A stretch of 32,439 bases of DNA from Rhodospirillales bacterium (GCA_028288785.1 JAQGHV010000170.1:1-32439), one strand, 5' to 3'. Shown: positions 1 to 9,354, counted from the first letter of the stretch. Notes: generated from the sequence alone by a model not told the origin. Numbers and translations: made by a program.

Positions 1-1
1 C

Positions 2-1561
<1,560 letters not shown>

Positions 1562-1563
1562 GG

Positions 1564-1606
1564 CCAGGGCGCTGCCCTGGACCCGCCAGGATCGGAGCGA
1601 TCCTGG
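1564..1606. terminator. Tandem hairpins between convergent ligA and cysK
   Basis: Two perfect stem-loops lie side by side. The first pairs CCAGGGC with GCCCTGG around a 3-base loop (1564-1580); the second pairs CCAGGATCG with CGATCCTGG around a 3-base loop (1586-1606). They fill the short space between the two convergent stop codons. Neither has a T-run, so a factor-independent terminator is not proven; a transcript-end stabiliser or a bidirectional stop is the likely role. Confidence 0.6.
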
Positions 1607-1622
1607 ACCGCTGGGGTTGGCG

Positions 1623-2594
1623 CTAAAATCCCTCAAACAGGTCCGTCGAGAGATAGCGCTCGGCGAAAGACGGGGCGATGCCGACCACCAGCTTGCCCGC
1701 CATGGCCGGCTCCCGCGCGACCTGGATCGCGGCGTGCAGCATTGCGCCGGAGGAGATGCCGATCGGCAGGCCCTCCAGGCGCGCGCAGCGCCGCGCCGCT
1801 GCGAGTGACTCACGCTCCGAAACCCGCATGACCCCATCGAGTGCCTCGAGGTCCAGTACTGCGGGACGGAAGCCGGCGCCGATCCCCTGGATGCGATGCG
1901 GACCCGGCTCATCGCCCGACAGCACCGCGCTCTCCGCCGGCTCCACCCCGATCACCCGCAAGCCCGGCCGGCGCGGCTTCAAGGTGTGCGCAATGCCGGT
2001 GAGGGTGCCGCCAGTTCCGATCCCGCCGACCACGGCATCGACCGCGCCGTCGCTATCCACCCAGATTTCCTCCGCCGTGGTGGTGGCGTGGATGTCGGGA
2101 TTGGCGGGGTTGTCGAATTGCCGCGGCATCCAGGCGTCCGGCGTCTCCGCGACGATGGCCTCGGCGCGCGCGATGGCGGCGGCCATGCCTTGCTTGGCCG
2201 GGGTTAGCACCAGCTCGGCGCCCATGAGACGCATCATCTTGCGCCGCTCGATACTCGCGCCGTCCGGCATCACGACGATCAGGCGATAGCCCTTCGCAGC
2301 GGCAACGAAGGCGAGCGCGATGCCGGTATTGCCCGAGGTCGGCTCCACCAGGATAGTGCGCCCGGCTGCGATCAGGCCATGACGCTCCGCCGTCTCGACC
2401 ATCGCGAGCCCGATGCGGTCCTTGACGGAGCCGAGCGGATTGAAGAACTCAAGCTTCAGCGCGATGCGCGCGGCAAGCCCATCCGCCGCCGCCAGCCGCG
2501 GCAGCAGCACGAGCGGCGTGGCGCCGACCGTCTCCAGCACGCTGGCGAAAAGGCGCCCGCGCGCCAGGATCGGAGGGGGAGTTACGTCGGCCAT
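1623..2594 (-). CDS. cysK: Cysteine synthase A (O-acetylserine sulfhydrylase)
   Basis: A PLP enzyme of the last step of cysteine synthesis, turning O-acetylserine and sulfide into cysteine and acetate in the cytoplasm. The PLP lysine is K58 in NPLGSVKDRIG; the substrate loop TSGNTG is at 86-91; the phosphate-binding GIGTGGTLTG loop, RIQGIGAGFRP and the late GISSGA serine motif follow in family order. The end, ERYLSTDLFEGF, matches the typical CysK tail. At 323 residues it is the usual length, without a CBS domain. It lies 54 bases downstream of the hydrolase on the same strand, so it may be read with that gene or from its own promoter; I see no clear promoter. CysM is the alternative, but the motifs favour CysK. 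Confidence 0.93.
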   Translation of the reverse strand: MADVTPPPILARGRLFASVLETVGATPLVLLPRLAAADGLAARIALKLEFFNPLGSVKDRIGLAMVETAERHGLIAAGRTILVEPTSGNTGIALAFVAAAKGYRLIVVMPDGASIERRKMMRLMGAELVLTPAKQGMAAAIARAEAIVAETPDAWMPRQFDNPANPDIHATTTAEEIWVDSDGAVDAVVGGIGTGGTLTGIAHTLKPRRPGLRVIGVEPAESAVLSGDEPGPHRIQGIGAGFRPAVLDLEALDGVMRVSERESLAAARRCARLEGLPIGISSGAMLHAAIQVAREPAMAGKLVVGIAPSFAERYLSTDLFEGF

Positions 2595-2648
2595 CGCGGT
2601 TCCATATCACGGCTTCGGATTGTGGAAAGCACCGCGTGTCGCGGCGCC

Positions 2649-3404
2649 CTATCCAAGCACCGCGAGCGCGTCCTTCAGATTCTGCACGGGATCGCGCCCA
2701 GGTCCCCCGCTCACGCAAGCGAGATGGCTGCCCTGCCGCGCCAGGCTCTTCGCGCCGGGGATGATGGCGCTGCTCACGGGCACCAGGCCATCGCTCGGCC
2801 CGGCCCCGCGCGCCTGCATCCAGGCGGCGGCGATGGCATAGGCGCGGTCACGGCCATGGGCACCCTTGGTCAGGACGGTGGTCGCGACGCAGACCACCGG
2901 GATCTGCGTGAGAAGCGCCGCAATCGCCTTCGCGTGCGTCGTCATCCACGCCCCGCGGCGTGCGGTGGTGAGGTCGCGCACGCCCTCTCCGCTGCCGATC
3001 TTGAGCAGGCGCGTCAGGCTCATGGCAGTGCCATCGAACACCGGCGTGGTGGTCACGAGATCCGCGATCGGGCTGCCGAAGAAGGTTGACTGCAGGGCGA
3101 TGAAGCCGGCACAGCGATCGGCGGTCTCCGGCTCCATCAGCGCAGCAAGGGCTTCGAGGCCGCCCTTGCTGTGCGCGATGATCAGCGGCGGGCGGGGTTC
3201 GGCGGCGATGGCGACGCGCAGCGCGAGGGCGTTGCGGATGATCGGCTCGGCGGTCGGAAGCTTCGCTACGGCGACATGGGCCCCCTCCTCCCGCAGCCAG
3301 GTGGCGAGTCCGTGCATGTAGTCGATGCCGATCGGGCGCAGCGCCGCCATCACCTCGCCCATCAGGCCATGAACAAGAAGGATGCGCTGCCCGGCAAGCG
3401 TCAC
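2649..3404 (-). CDS. Alpha/beta-hydrolase (putative esterase/lipase)
   Basis: A 251-residue alpha/beta-hydrolase-like protein. ILLVHGLMG near the N-terminus is the oxyanion-hole HG motif, and IIAHSKGG carries the likely nucleophile S79 in the class elbow. An acid near DGLVP and the histidine in QGSHLACV would complete the triad. No signal peptide is seen, so it is probably cytoplasmic. The open frame runs upstream to 3872, but that part lies inside the aminopeptidase gene and is arginine-rich noise. I choose the GTG at 3404 because it overlaps the upstream TGA as GTGA, a usual translational-coupling arrangement, and because the fold begins directly after it. The substrate is unknown. Confidence 0.8.
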   Translation of the reverse strand: MTLAGQRILLVHGLMGEVMAALRPIGIDYMHGLATWLREEGAHVAVAKLPTAEPIIRNALALRVAIAAEPRPPLIIAHSKGGLEALAALMEPETADRCAGFIALQSTFFGSPIADLVTTTPVFDGTAMSLTRLLKIGSGEGVRDLTTARRGAWMTTHAKAIAALLTQIPVVCVATTVLTKGAHGRDRAYAIAAAWMQARGAGPSDGLVPVSSAIIPGAKSLARQGSHLACVSGGPGRDPVQNLKDALAVLG

Positions 3405-5200
3405 AGCGGCGCGCAGGCGGCGTCGAGCCAGGCGGCGGTGGCGGCGTCCTCGATCAGCGGTCCGATCTCGGCCACGACGCGTGCGTGGTAGCCGTCGATC
3501 CAGCTGCGCTCCGCCGGCGTAAGCAGGGACGCGTCGATCAGCGCGCGGTCGAAGGGGGCGAGCGTCAGGGTCTCGAAGTCGAGGAAGGGGCGGGTCGCGC
3601 CAGGCCGGTCCGTGCGGCGCACGAGGAGCAGGTTCTCCAGCCGGATGCCGTATTCGCCGGTCGCGTAGAAGCCGGGCTCGTCGGACAGAATCATGCCTTC
3701 GCGGATGGGAACCGGGCGGGCGGCGCGGCTGAATGCCACCGGGCCCTCGTGGACGGACAGGTAGCTGCCGACGCCGTGGCCGGTGCCGTGGTCGAAATCC
3801 TCGCCGGCATCCCAGAGCGGGCGGCGCGCGATCGCGTCGAGATGAGGGCCCGCGACGCCTTCGGGGAAGCACAGCGTGGCGAGCGCGATGTGGCCGCGCA
3901 GGACGCGCGTGGCTCGCGCACGGAGCAAGGCCGGCGCGGGTCCCGGGCCGGTCCAGATCGTGCGGGTGATGTCGGTGGTGCCATCAGCGTATTGCGCCCC
4001 GCTGTCGAGCAGGAAGCATTCATCGGGCGTGATGGTGCGGTTGCTTTCGGGGCTTGCGCGGTAGTGGACGATGGCGCCGTGCGGGCCGCTCCCCGCGATC
4101 GCCGGGAAGCTCTCGCCGCGGAACAATGGGCTCCTGGCGCGCTCGGCGAGCAAGGCTTCAGCGGCGGCGATTTCGGTCAACGTGCCGGTGGGCGCCATGG
4201 CCGCGAACCAGGCGAGGAAGCGCACCATGGCGGCGCCGTCGCGGCGATGCGCGTCGCGTGCGCCATCCTGCTCGGTGGGGTTTTTGGAGGCGCGCGGCAG
4301 GCGGCAGGGGTCCTCGGCCAGGTGCAGTACGGCACCGGCGGCACGGAGGTGGCGCGTGATGGCGGCTGGTGTCGCGTCGGCGTCGATCCGCACGCATTGG
4401 CCGCCCAGGGCCTCGAGCGCGGGCAGGAACTCGCTGCGTGGACGCAGCCGCACCGCGTTGCCGAGATGGGCACGCACCTCCGCATCGGCGCGGCCGGGAT
4501 CGATGAACAGGTCGACCGCGCCGTTGCGGTTGGCGATGGCGAAGGCGAGCGCGAGCGGCGTGAAGGGCACGTCATGGCCGCGAATGTTCAACAGCCAGGC
4601 GCTCGACGCCGGGTCGGCCAGGACCACGGCGTCTTCCCCGGCCGCGGCAAGGGTGGCGGCGAGCTCGGCCCGCTTCGCGCCCGCCTCGCGCCCGGCAAAG
4701 CGGGCGGGGTGGACGATGAGGGGGGAGGCCGGCAGCGGCGGTCGGTCAGGCCAGGCTGCGTCGATCGGGTTGGCGTCTGTTGGCACGAGGGTGATCCCGG
4801 CGGCTTCAAAGCGGGCAAGCGCGGGCTCGGCATAAAGCCAGGGATCAAAGCCGATGCGCATTCCCGCGGCATGCGCCTTCAACCATTCGGCCGGCGGCTC
4901 CTCGGTGAGGTGACGACGCTCCCACAAGGCGGGATCGGTCTGCTGGGTGACCTGGAGGGTGTAGCGGCCATCGGTGAAGATCGCGGCGCGGTCGCGCAGC
5001 ACGATCGCCATGCCGGCGCTGCCGGTGAAGCCGGTCAGCCATGCGAGACGCTCGGCGCTGGCGGGGACGTATTCGCCGAGATGTTCATCCGCACGCGGAA
5101 CCAGCATGGCGTCGATTCCGGTAGTGTCGAAGCGGGCGCGAAGGTCGGCAAGGCGTTGGGCAACGGTCACGGCGGCGGCGTCCTCACGGGTTGTTACCAT
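3401..5200 (-). CDS. Xaa-Pro aminopeptidase, M24 family (long form)
   Basis: A cytoplasmic metallo-aminopeptidase that removes an N-terminal residue preceding proline. At 599 residues it is the long three-domain form, with two creatinase-like N-terminal domains and a C-terminal pita-bread domain. All five metal ligands are visible: D399 and D410 (DSGAQYADGTTD), H475 (HGTGHGVG), E508 (DEPGFY) and E522 (RLENLLLV). GPHGAIVHY supplies the upstream active-site histidine. The ATG at 5200 is the first plausible start; a strong hairpin sits just before it. The gene overlaps the hydrolase by 4 bases. A 595-residue frame opposite it on the plus strand is an artefact of GC-rich codon use. Confidence 0.93.
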   Translation of the reverse strand: MVTTREDAAAVTVAQRLADLRARFDTTGIDAMLVPRADEHLGEYVPASAERLAWLTGFTGSAGMAIVLRDRAAIFTDGRYTLQVTQQTDPALWERRHLTEEPPAEWLKAHAAGMRIGFDPWLYAEPALARFEAAGITLVPTDANPIDAAWPDRPPLPASPLIVHPARFAGREAGAKRAELAATLAAAGEDAVVLADPASSAWLLNIRGHDVPFTPLALAFAIANRNGAVDLFIDPGRADAEVRAHLGNAVRLRPRSEFLPALEALGGQCVRIDADATPAAITRHLRAAGAVLHLAEDPCRLPRASKNPTEQDGARDAHRRDGAAMVRFLAWFAAMAPTGTLTEIAAAEALLAERARSPLFRGESFPAIAGSGPHGAIVHYRASPESNRTITPDECFLLDSGAQYADGTTDITRTIWTGPGPAPALLRARATRVLRGHIALATLCFPEGVAGPHLDAIARRPLWDAGEDFDHGTGHGVGSYLSVHEGPVAFSRAARPVPIREGMILSDEPGFYATGEYGIRLENLLLVRRTDRPGATRPFLDFETLTLAPFDRALIDASLLTPAERSWIDGYHARVVAEIGPLIEDAATAAWLDAACAPL

Positions 5201-5204
5201 TCAT

Positions 5205-5232
5205 TTGCATGCTTCCACAGGAAGCCATGCAA
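5205..5232. promoter_or_regulatory. Imperfect 12-bp palindrome directly before the aminopeptidase start
   Basis: TTGCATGCTTCC and its complement flank a 3-base ACA loop, with one bulged base at 5226. The element ends only 4 bases from the minus-strand ATG at 5200. In the mRNA the arm nearest the start reads GGAAGC, the only Shine-Dalgarno-like stretch there, so a hairpin would hide it. As DNA it could equally be an operator for this gene or the divergent DUF1127 gene. Confidence 0.5.
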
Positions 5233-5377
5233 TATCGTCGTGGCTCTGTTGCTGCATTGCCGCATCGATTAGCTCGTAAGCCTACCTACATTCCCGGTGT
5301 GGCCAATGCTCCGACGCCGGGATGGTAATCACCATTCGGCGTGGACGGGGCATCCCGCAACCGAGGATTATTTTACC

Positions 5378-5740
5378 ATGGACGCCCGTCTCACCGAGAG
5401 TGAGCTGAATTCCCTCCGCCCCAGCATCGGCATGCGTGACGCAGCCGAGCGCGAGGCCATCCGCGTTGCCGCGACGACCGAAGGCGATGCGCAGTTCGTG
5501 CAGAAGCTTGGCCGCGGCCTGCGTGCCGGCGCGACTGCCTTCGCGACGATCGCCCGCGCCGTCGCCAGCTTCCCCGCGAAGCGCCGCGCCTATAGCGACC
5601 TGCTCGCGCTCAATTCCCGCGAGCTGGCGGATATCGGTCTGACGCGCGCCGACATCCCGCGTGTATTCGACCCGGACTTCATGGCGCAAAAGCCCCGTGC
5701 CCCGGTGGCCATGCGTTCGCGCCAGCCGCAACTCGCCTGA
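5378..5740 (+). CDS. DUF1127 (YjiS-like) domain protein
   Basis: A 120-residue protein with the short DUF1127 motif at about residues 68-97 (KRRAYSDLLALNSRELADIG). Such basic, cytoplasmic proteins are common in alphaproteobacteria; small members have been linked to RNA turnover and to phosphate or carbon metabolism, but the role of this one is unknown. The frame is open from 5297, but the ATG at 5378 is preceded by a GAGG ribosome site and starts a more credible sequence. The first 60 residues, rich in Ala, Arg and Glu, lack a recognisable domain. It is divergent from the aminopeptidase. Confidence 0.85.
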   Translation: MDARLTESELNSLRPSIGMRDAAEREAIRVAATTEGDAQFVQKLGRGLRAGATAFATIARAVASFPAKRRAYSDLLALNSRELADIGLTRADIPRVFDPDFMAQKPRAPVAMRSRQPQLA

Positions 5741-5746
5741 GCGACG

Positions 5747-5778
5747 GCAACCGGTGAGGCGTAGGCCTCGCCAGTTGC
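5747..5778 (+). terminator. Hairpin after the DUF1127 gene
   Basis: GCAAC plus GGTGAGGC pair with GCCTCGCC plus GTTGC around a 4-base loop; there is one mismatch (C5752/A5773) and one G-T pair. A second, weaker hairpin (5779-5807) follows. It starts 6 bases after the stop codon. There is no T-run, so termination is likely but not certain. Confidence 0.5.
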
Positions 5779-5846
5779 AGCGACGCATAGCAGCCGCGCG
5801 TTGCTGATACTTCTCTTGGCGCCGCACCATCCTGCCCTATGGCAGA

Positions 5847-7040
5847 ATGACACGTAGCGCCTGGATTGTAATATTCGCGGCCTCCCTTTCGGTGAGCCTG
5901 GCGCTCGGCATTCGACAGACATTCGGCCTGTTCCTGCTGCCGCTCGGCGTCGAGCATGGCGTGACCGCGACGGCCATCGGTCTGTCGGTCGCGACTCATA
6001 ACCTGCTCTGGGGATTGACCCAGCCCTTCACGGGGGCCCTGGCGGACAAGTTCGGCGCCGGGCGCATCGCGCTCATTGGCGCGGGATTTTACGCGTGCGG
6101 GCTGACGCTGGTCGCCGCCTACCCCTCCGGGCTCACCGTGTTCATCGGCATTGGGATCTTGACGGGCCTTGGCGTCGCCTGCGCCGGCGCCGGAACGGTG
6201 CTCGCCGCCGTGGCGCGCGCGGTACCGGCGCACCAGCGCGGCAACGCGATGGGGCTCGCTTCGGCTGGAGGCTCCTTCGGGCAGGCGGCGATGGTGCCGC
6301 TGGCCATGGGGAGCATCAACGCCTTCGGCACACAGACGGCCCTGTTGATCCTGTGCTCGACCCTGCTGCTCGCCTTCATCGCCGCGCCGCGCCTGGAATG
6401 GCGGCCGACGCCGCGCGTGGGGCCACCGGCGGTGGGGATGTCCGGCCTTCCGGCTTTGGCGCGCGTCGCCTTCGCCGACAAGGGGTTCGCGCTGCTCACG
6501 CTGGGGTTCTTCGCCTGCGGGTTCCAGCTCGCCTTCCTGACCACGCACCTGCCGGCGCACCTGGCGCTGTGCGGCATGCCGGCATCATTGGGTGCGACGG
6601 CACTGATGCTGGTGGGGCTGTTCAACATCCCCGGCTCCTGGCTGTGCGGAAGGCTTGCCAGCAGCGGTCGACCCGAGCGCGCGCTGGGCGTCATCTACCT
6701 GATCCGCACGGTGGCGATCGCGATCTTCGCCAGCAGCGTGCCGAGCGAATGGGGAACCATGATCTTCGCCGCCGTGATGGGATTCGTCTGGCTGGGCACC
6801 ATCCCACTGACCTCGGCGGCGATCGCGCGGCGCTTTGGCGTGGCGGATTTGGGAGCGCTGTACGGGCTGTGCTTCTTCTCGCACCAAGTAGGCGGCTTCT
6901 TGGGTGCGGGCTCCGGCGCCATCCTCGTGGATGTAAGCGGGAGCTACGCCGCCTTCTGGCCGGTGATGGTGATCGTCGGGCTGGCGGCGGTTGGGTTCAA
7001 CTGGACCATCAGGGCGCCGGCTCGCGCGGTGGCGGCCTAA
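5847..7040 (+). CDS. Major facilitator superfamily transporter
   Basis: A 397-residue inner-membrane permease with about 12 hydrophobic segments in two halves. The loop after the second segment reads GALADKFGAGR, the MFS motif A. The opening (IRQTFGLFLLPLG) resembles the monocarboxylate/oxalate-type MFS group of proteobacteria, but nothing fixes the substrate. It has no partner enzyme or regulator next to it. The start is the ATG at 5847; an upstream out-of-frame ATG at 5839 reads only three codons and ends TGA, overlapping this start, which could slightly couple translation. A family A repeat follows the stop. Confidence 0.88.
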   Translation: MTRSAWIVIFAASLSVSLALGIRQTFGLFLLPLGVEHGVTATAIGLSVATHNLLWGLTQPFTGALADKFGAGRIALIGAGFYACGLTLVAAYPSGLTVFIGIGILTGLGVACAGAGTVLAAVARAVPAHQRGNAMGLASAGGSFGQAAMVPLAMGSINAFGTQTALLILCSTLLLAFIAAPRLEWRPTPRVGPPAVGMSGLPALARVAFADKGFALLTLGFFACGFQLAFLTTHLPAHLALCGMPASLGATALMLVGLFNIPGSWLCGRLASSGRPERALGVIYLIRTVAIAIFASSVPSEWGTMIFAAVMGFVWLGTIPLTSAAIARRFGVADLGALYGLCFFSHQVGGFLGAGSGAILVDVSGSYAAFWPVMVIVGLAAVGFNWTIRAPARAVAA

Positions 7041-7043
7041 GAA

Positions 7044-7086
7044 GAAGCGAGGCCGGGGCAAAGAATTTCCGTGGGCCCATTTTTAT
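7044..7086 (+). repeat. Family A terminator-like repeat, copy 1 (degenerate)
   Basis: GAGGCCGGGG, then AAAGAATTTCC, then GGGCCCATTTTTAT. It follows the MFS stop codon in the direction of transcription. The stem has decayed compared with other copies, but a small CCCAT/ATGGG hairpin spans its T-run. Confidence 0.55.
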
Positions 7087-7176
7087 GGGTGCGGTGGCGA
7101 CGCTTGGGGCGATATGGCTCGCGAGCCCAATGACCGCTCCCTCAGACGGCAACCGCCCTCAAGGCCGAGCCATAGA

Positions 7177-7229
7177 TAAAGATAAAAGAAAGGGGTCCGG
7201 GGAAATTCCCTTCCCCGGCCTTCTTCTCA
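7177..7229 (-). repeat. Family A terminator-like repeat, copy 2
   Basis: On the minus strand it runs directly on from the TGA of the oxidoreductase gene: GAAGAAGGCCGGGG, loop containing GGGAATT, then CCCCGG and a T-rich CTTTCTTTTATC. The CCGGGGA/TCCCCGG stem is perfect (7198-7204 with 7212-7218). Its position and orientation fit a terminator for the oxidoreductase, and it may also stop the convergent MFS transcript. Confidence 0.7.
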
Positions 7230-8657
7230 AAGATGCTTCAGCCAGCTCACCACCCGCTTCACCGCCGGACTCAGCAGCTTCGGCGTGTAGAACTCCCCCG
7301 CCGCGCGCTTGCCCATTTCGGCCAGGGTCGGATACGGCAGCACCACCCCGGCGAGCGCGGAAAGGCGCAGCTTCCTCCCGATCATCAACCCATAGGTGCC
7401 GGCCATCTCCCCCGCACCCGGCGCCAGGATTGAGGCGCCCAGCAGCATGCCTTTCTTGGTCGCGACCAGCTTGATCAACCCGCCGTCGATGCCCTCCGCC
7501 GCCGCGCGGTCATTCTCTACCAACGGCCAGCGCAGGATGGCGAGTTCCGCATGGCCCGCCGCGCGCGCCTCCGCCTCGGTCAGGCCGACCTGCGCGATCT
7601 CGGGGTCCGTGTAGGTGATCCGAGGCAGCGCCGCGTAGTCCACCTTCGCCGGCAGCCGGAAGATCATCCGTCGCGCCAACACGCCGGCATGCTGGCTTGC
7701 CACATGGGTGAAGGCGCGCGGGCCAATCCCCGCTGGGTCCGCGATATCGCCGCAGGCGAATACCCGGCGGTTGCTCACGCTGCGCAGCCCGGCATCGGTC
7801 GTGATCCCGCGCTTGGTTGAATCCACCCGCCCCGCCACCAGGTCGAGCGCGGCCAGGCGTGGCGCGCGCCCGGTCGCCAACAACAAATGCGAAGCGGTGA
7901 TCTGGCTGCCGTCGCCGAGCATGATGGCGATCTCGGCACCATCGCGCGCCACACGCTCCACCGCGACGCCCTCATGGAAGACGACACCCTCACCCACCAG
8001 CACGTCGCGCAGGCCGGCGACCAACTCGGGGTCCTCCCGGCTGGCGATGCCGGCGGCGGCCTCGATCACCGTGACGCGGCAGCCGAGCCGGACATGCGCC
8101 TGCGCCATCTCCAGCCCGATCGGGCCGCCGCCGATGATCGCGAGGTGCTCCGGCGCCTCCTCCAGCTCGAACAGCGTCTCGTTGGTGAGGTAGCGCACAT
8201 CGCCGAGGCCCGGGATCGGCGGCACGATGGCGGCACTGCCGGCCGCGATCACGCAGCGGCGAAAGCGGATGCGCCTTGTGCCGGCCTCCACCTCGTCCGG
8301 CCCGATGAAATGCGCGGAGGCCTCGATCACATCGACGCCCATGCCGCGAAACCGCGCCGCGCTGTCGTTCGGCGCGATCCGCGTAATCGCACCCTTCACA
8401 TGGGCGCGGACACCGGCCCAATCGATCTCGGGGGCGGAGACCTTCACGCCGAAGCGGTGCGCGCCGCGCGCCTGGGCGGCCGCGTGGCCCGCAGCGAGCA
8501 TGGCCTTCGAGGGGACGCACCCGTAGTTGAGGCAGTCACCGCCCATCTTGCCGCGCTCGATGAGGACCACCTTCAGGCCGAGGCCCGCGGAGATGGCCGC
8601 CACGGACAGGCCGGCGGCGCCGGCGCCGATTACGAGGACATCAGCCAGATCGGGCAT
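7227..8657 (-). CDS. FAD-dependent pyridine nucleotide-disulfide oxidoreductase (mercuric reductase/Lpd-like)
   Basis: A 476-residue flavoprotein of the class I disulfide oxidoreductases. The FAD dinucleotide motif GAGAAG is at 11-16, the redox-active pair C42/C47 is in GGDCLNYGCVPSK, the NAD(P)H fold is near IIGGGPIGLEMA, and the second FAD motif contains FACGDIAD. The usual C-terminal HPT, whose His acts as the general base in lipoamide dehydrogenase and glutathione reductase, reads YPT here (Y442), while the partner E447 remains. It is therefore probably not a true E3 subunit; no 2-oxoacid dehydrogenase genes adjoin it. An open frame extends to 8735, but those 26 codons cross a family A repeat, so I use the ATG at 8657. 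Confidence 0.88.
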   Translation of the reverse strand: MPDLADVLVIGAGAAGLSVAAISAGLGLKVVLIERGKMGGDCLNYGCVPSKAMLAAGHAAAQARGAHRFGVKVSAPEIDWAGVRAHVKGAITRIAPNDSAARFRGMGVDVIEASAHFIGPDEVEAGTRRIRFRRCVIAAGSAAIVPPIPGLGDVRYLTNETLFELEEAPEHLAIIGGGPIGLEMAQAHVRLGCRVTVIEAAAGIASREDPELVAGLRDVLVGEGVVFHEGVAVERVARDGAEIAIMLGDGSQITASHLLLATGRAPRLAALDLVAGRVDSTKRGITTDAGLRSVSNRRVFACGDIADPAGIGPRAFTHVASQHAGVLARRMIFRLPAKVDYAALPRITYTDPEIAQVGLTEAEARAAGHAELAILRWPLVENDRAAAEGIDGGLIKLVATKKGMLLGASILAPGAGEMAGTYGLMIGRKLRLSALAGVVLPYPTLAEMGKRAAGEFYTPKLLSPAVKRVVSWLKHL

Positions 8658-8667
8658 TCGGACTCCT

Positions 8668-8724
8668 AAAAACAAAAAGATCGGGGAAAAGAATTCCCCG
8701 AACCCAATTCTTTTCTTTTTTATC
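8668..8724 (+). repeat. Family A terminator-like repeat, copy 3, upstream of rpmH
   Basis: Perfect stem TCGGGGA/TCCCCGA (8681-8687 with 8695-8701) around AAAGAAT, followed by AACCCAATTC and a long T-rich run. It lies between two divergent genes, with the T-run pointing towards rpmH and ending about 24 bases before the rpmH -35 box. It could shield that promoter from transcription coming from behind. Confidence 0.7.
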
Positions 8725-8747
8725 ACTTGGTTCAAAACCGCCCAAGG

Positions 8748-8776
8748 TTGACGCCTGGGGGCGGTCCTCCCTATAC
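8748..8776 (+). promoter_or_regulatory. Sigma70-type promoter for rpmH-rnpA-yidD-yidC-engB
   Basis: TTGACG at 8748-8753 and CTATAC at 8771-8776, separated by exactly 17 bases. This would start transcription near 8783 and give a leader of about 55 bases before the rpmH GTG. It is the clearest housekeeping promoter in the window. Confidence 0.75.
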
Positions 8777-8838
8777 GTCCGGGCCTTGCCGCCGGTTACC
8801 CTGAGGGGTGCGGGGAGCGGCAACCAGGAGATTGCGTC

Positions 8839-8973
8839 GTGAAGCGTACTTATCAGCCATCCAAACTCGTCCGGAAGCGCCGCCATGGCTTCCGCGCCCG
8901 CCTGTCCAGCGTGGGCGGCCGCAACATCCTGGCGAACCGCCGGTCCAAGGGCCGCAAGAAACTCTCCGCCTGA
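8839..8973 (+). CDS. rpmH: 50S ribosomal protein L34
   Basis: A 44-residue basic protein of the large ribosomal subunit. It begins (M)[18 protein letters not shown] and ends with a [12 protein letters not shown]-type tail, which is diagnostic for L34. The start is a GTG at 8839, preceded by the ribosome site CAGGAG at 8825-8830. It heads the conserved rpmH-rnpA-yidD-yidC cluster and follows the promoter at 8748. Confidence 0.97.
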   Translation: MKRTYQPSKLVRKRRHGFRARLSSVGGRNILANRRSKGRKKLSA

Positions 8974-8997
8974 GCAGGCCTCGGCCGGACATGCCCA

Positions 8998-9354
8998 ATG
9001 GCGCCACGGCCCCCTCGATTGAAGCGCCGGCGAGACTTCCTCCGCGTCGCTGGTAAAGGCAAGCGCGCCGCCCGTCCCGGGCTGGTGCTGCAGGCCCTGC
9101 CCGCGTTGACGGGCGAAACCCGCGTTGGCTTTACCGTGACCAAGAAGGTCGGCAATGCCGTGGTGCGCAACCGCGCCAAGCGCCGGCTGCGCGAAGCCGC
9201 CCGCCTCGCCATTCCCGTGCTGATCGCCGAAGGTGCCATGGAGCCTGGCTGGGACCTGGTGCTGATCGGTCGCGACGCCACCGGCAAGCGGGACTTCGCG
9301 ACGTTGCAAGGCGACCTCCGCGGTGCGCTGCGCCAGGCGGGCGTAACCCGATGA
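8998..9354 (+). CDS. rnpA: Ribonuclease P protein component
   Basis: The small basic protein subunit of RNase P, which helps the RNA subunit bind pre-tRNA leaders. At 118 residues it has the usual length; the start region [11 protein letters not shown] and the RNR motif within [18 protein letters not shown] are typical. The ATG at 8998 is 24 bases after rpmH. An ATG at 8991 is in another frame. No strong ribosome site precedes it, so it may be translated by coupling from rpmH. The stop codon overlaps the yidD ATG. Confidence 0.95.
   Translation: MAPRPPRLKRRRDFLRVAGKGKRAARPGLVLQALPALTGETRVGFTVTKKVGNAVVRNRAKRRLREAARLAIPVLIAEGAMEPGWDLVLIGRDATGKRDFATLQGDLRGALRQAGVTR

Noticed and set aside
3405-3872. 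N-terminal extension of the alpha/beta hydrolase frame
   Set aside because: It lies in the aminopeptidase gene, is Arg/Pro-rich noise, and a GTG at the GTGA overlap gives a complete hydrolase.
3485-5272. 595-codon open frame on the plus strand opposite the aminopeptidase gene
   Set aside because: Composition is typical of the antisense of a high-GC gene (Gly, Arg, Ala, Val-rich, no domain), while the opposite strand encodes all M24 metal ligands.
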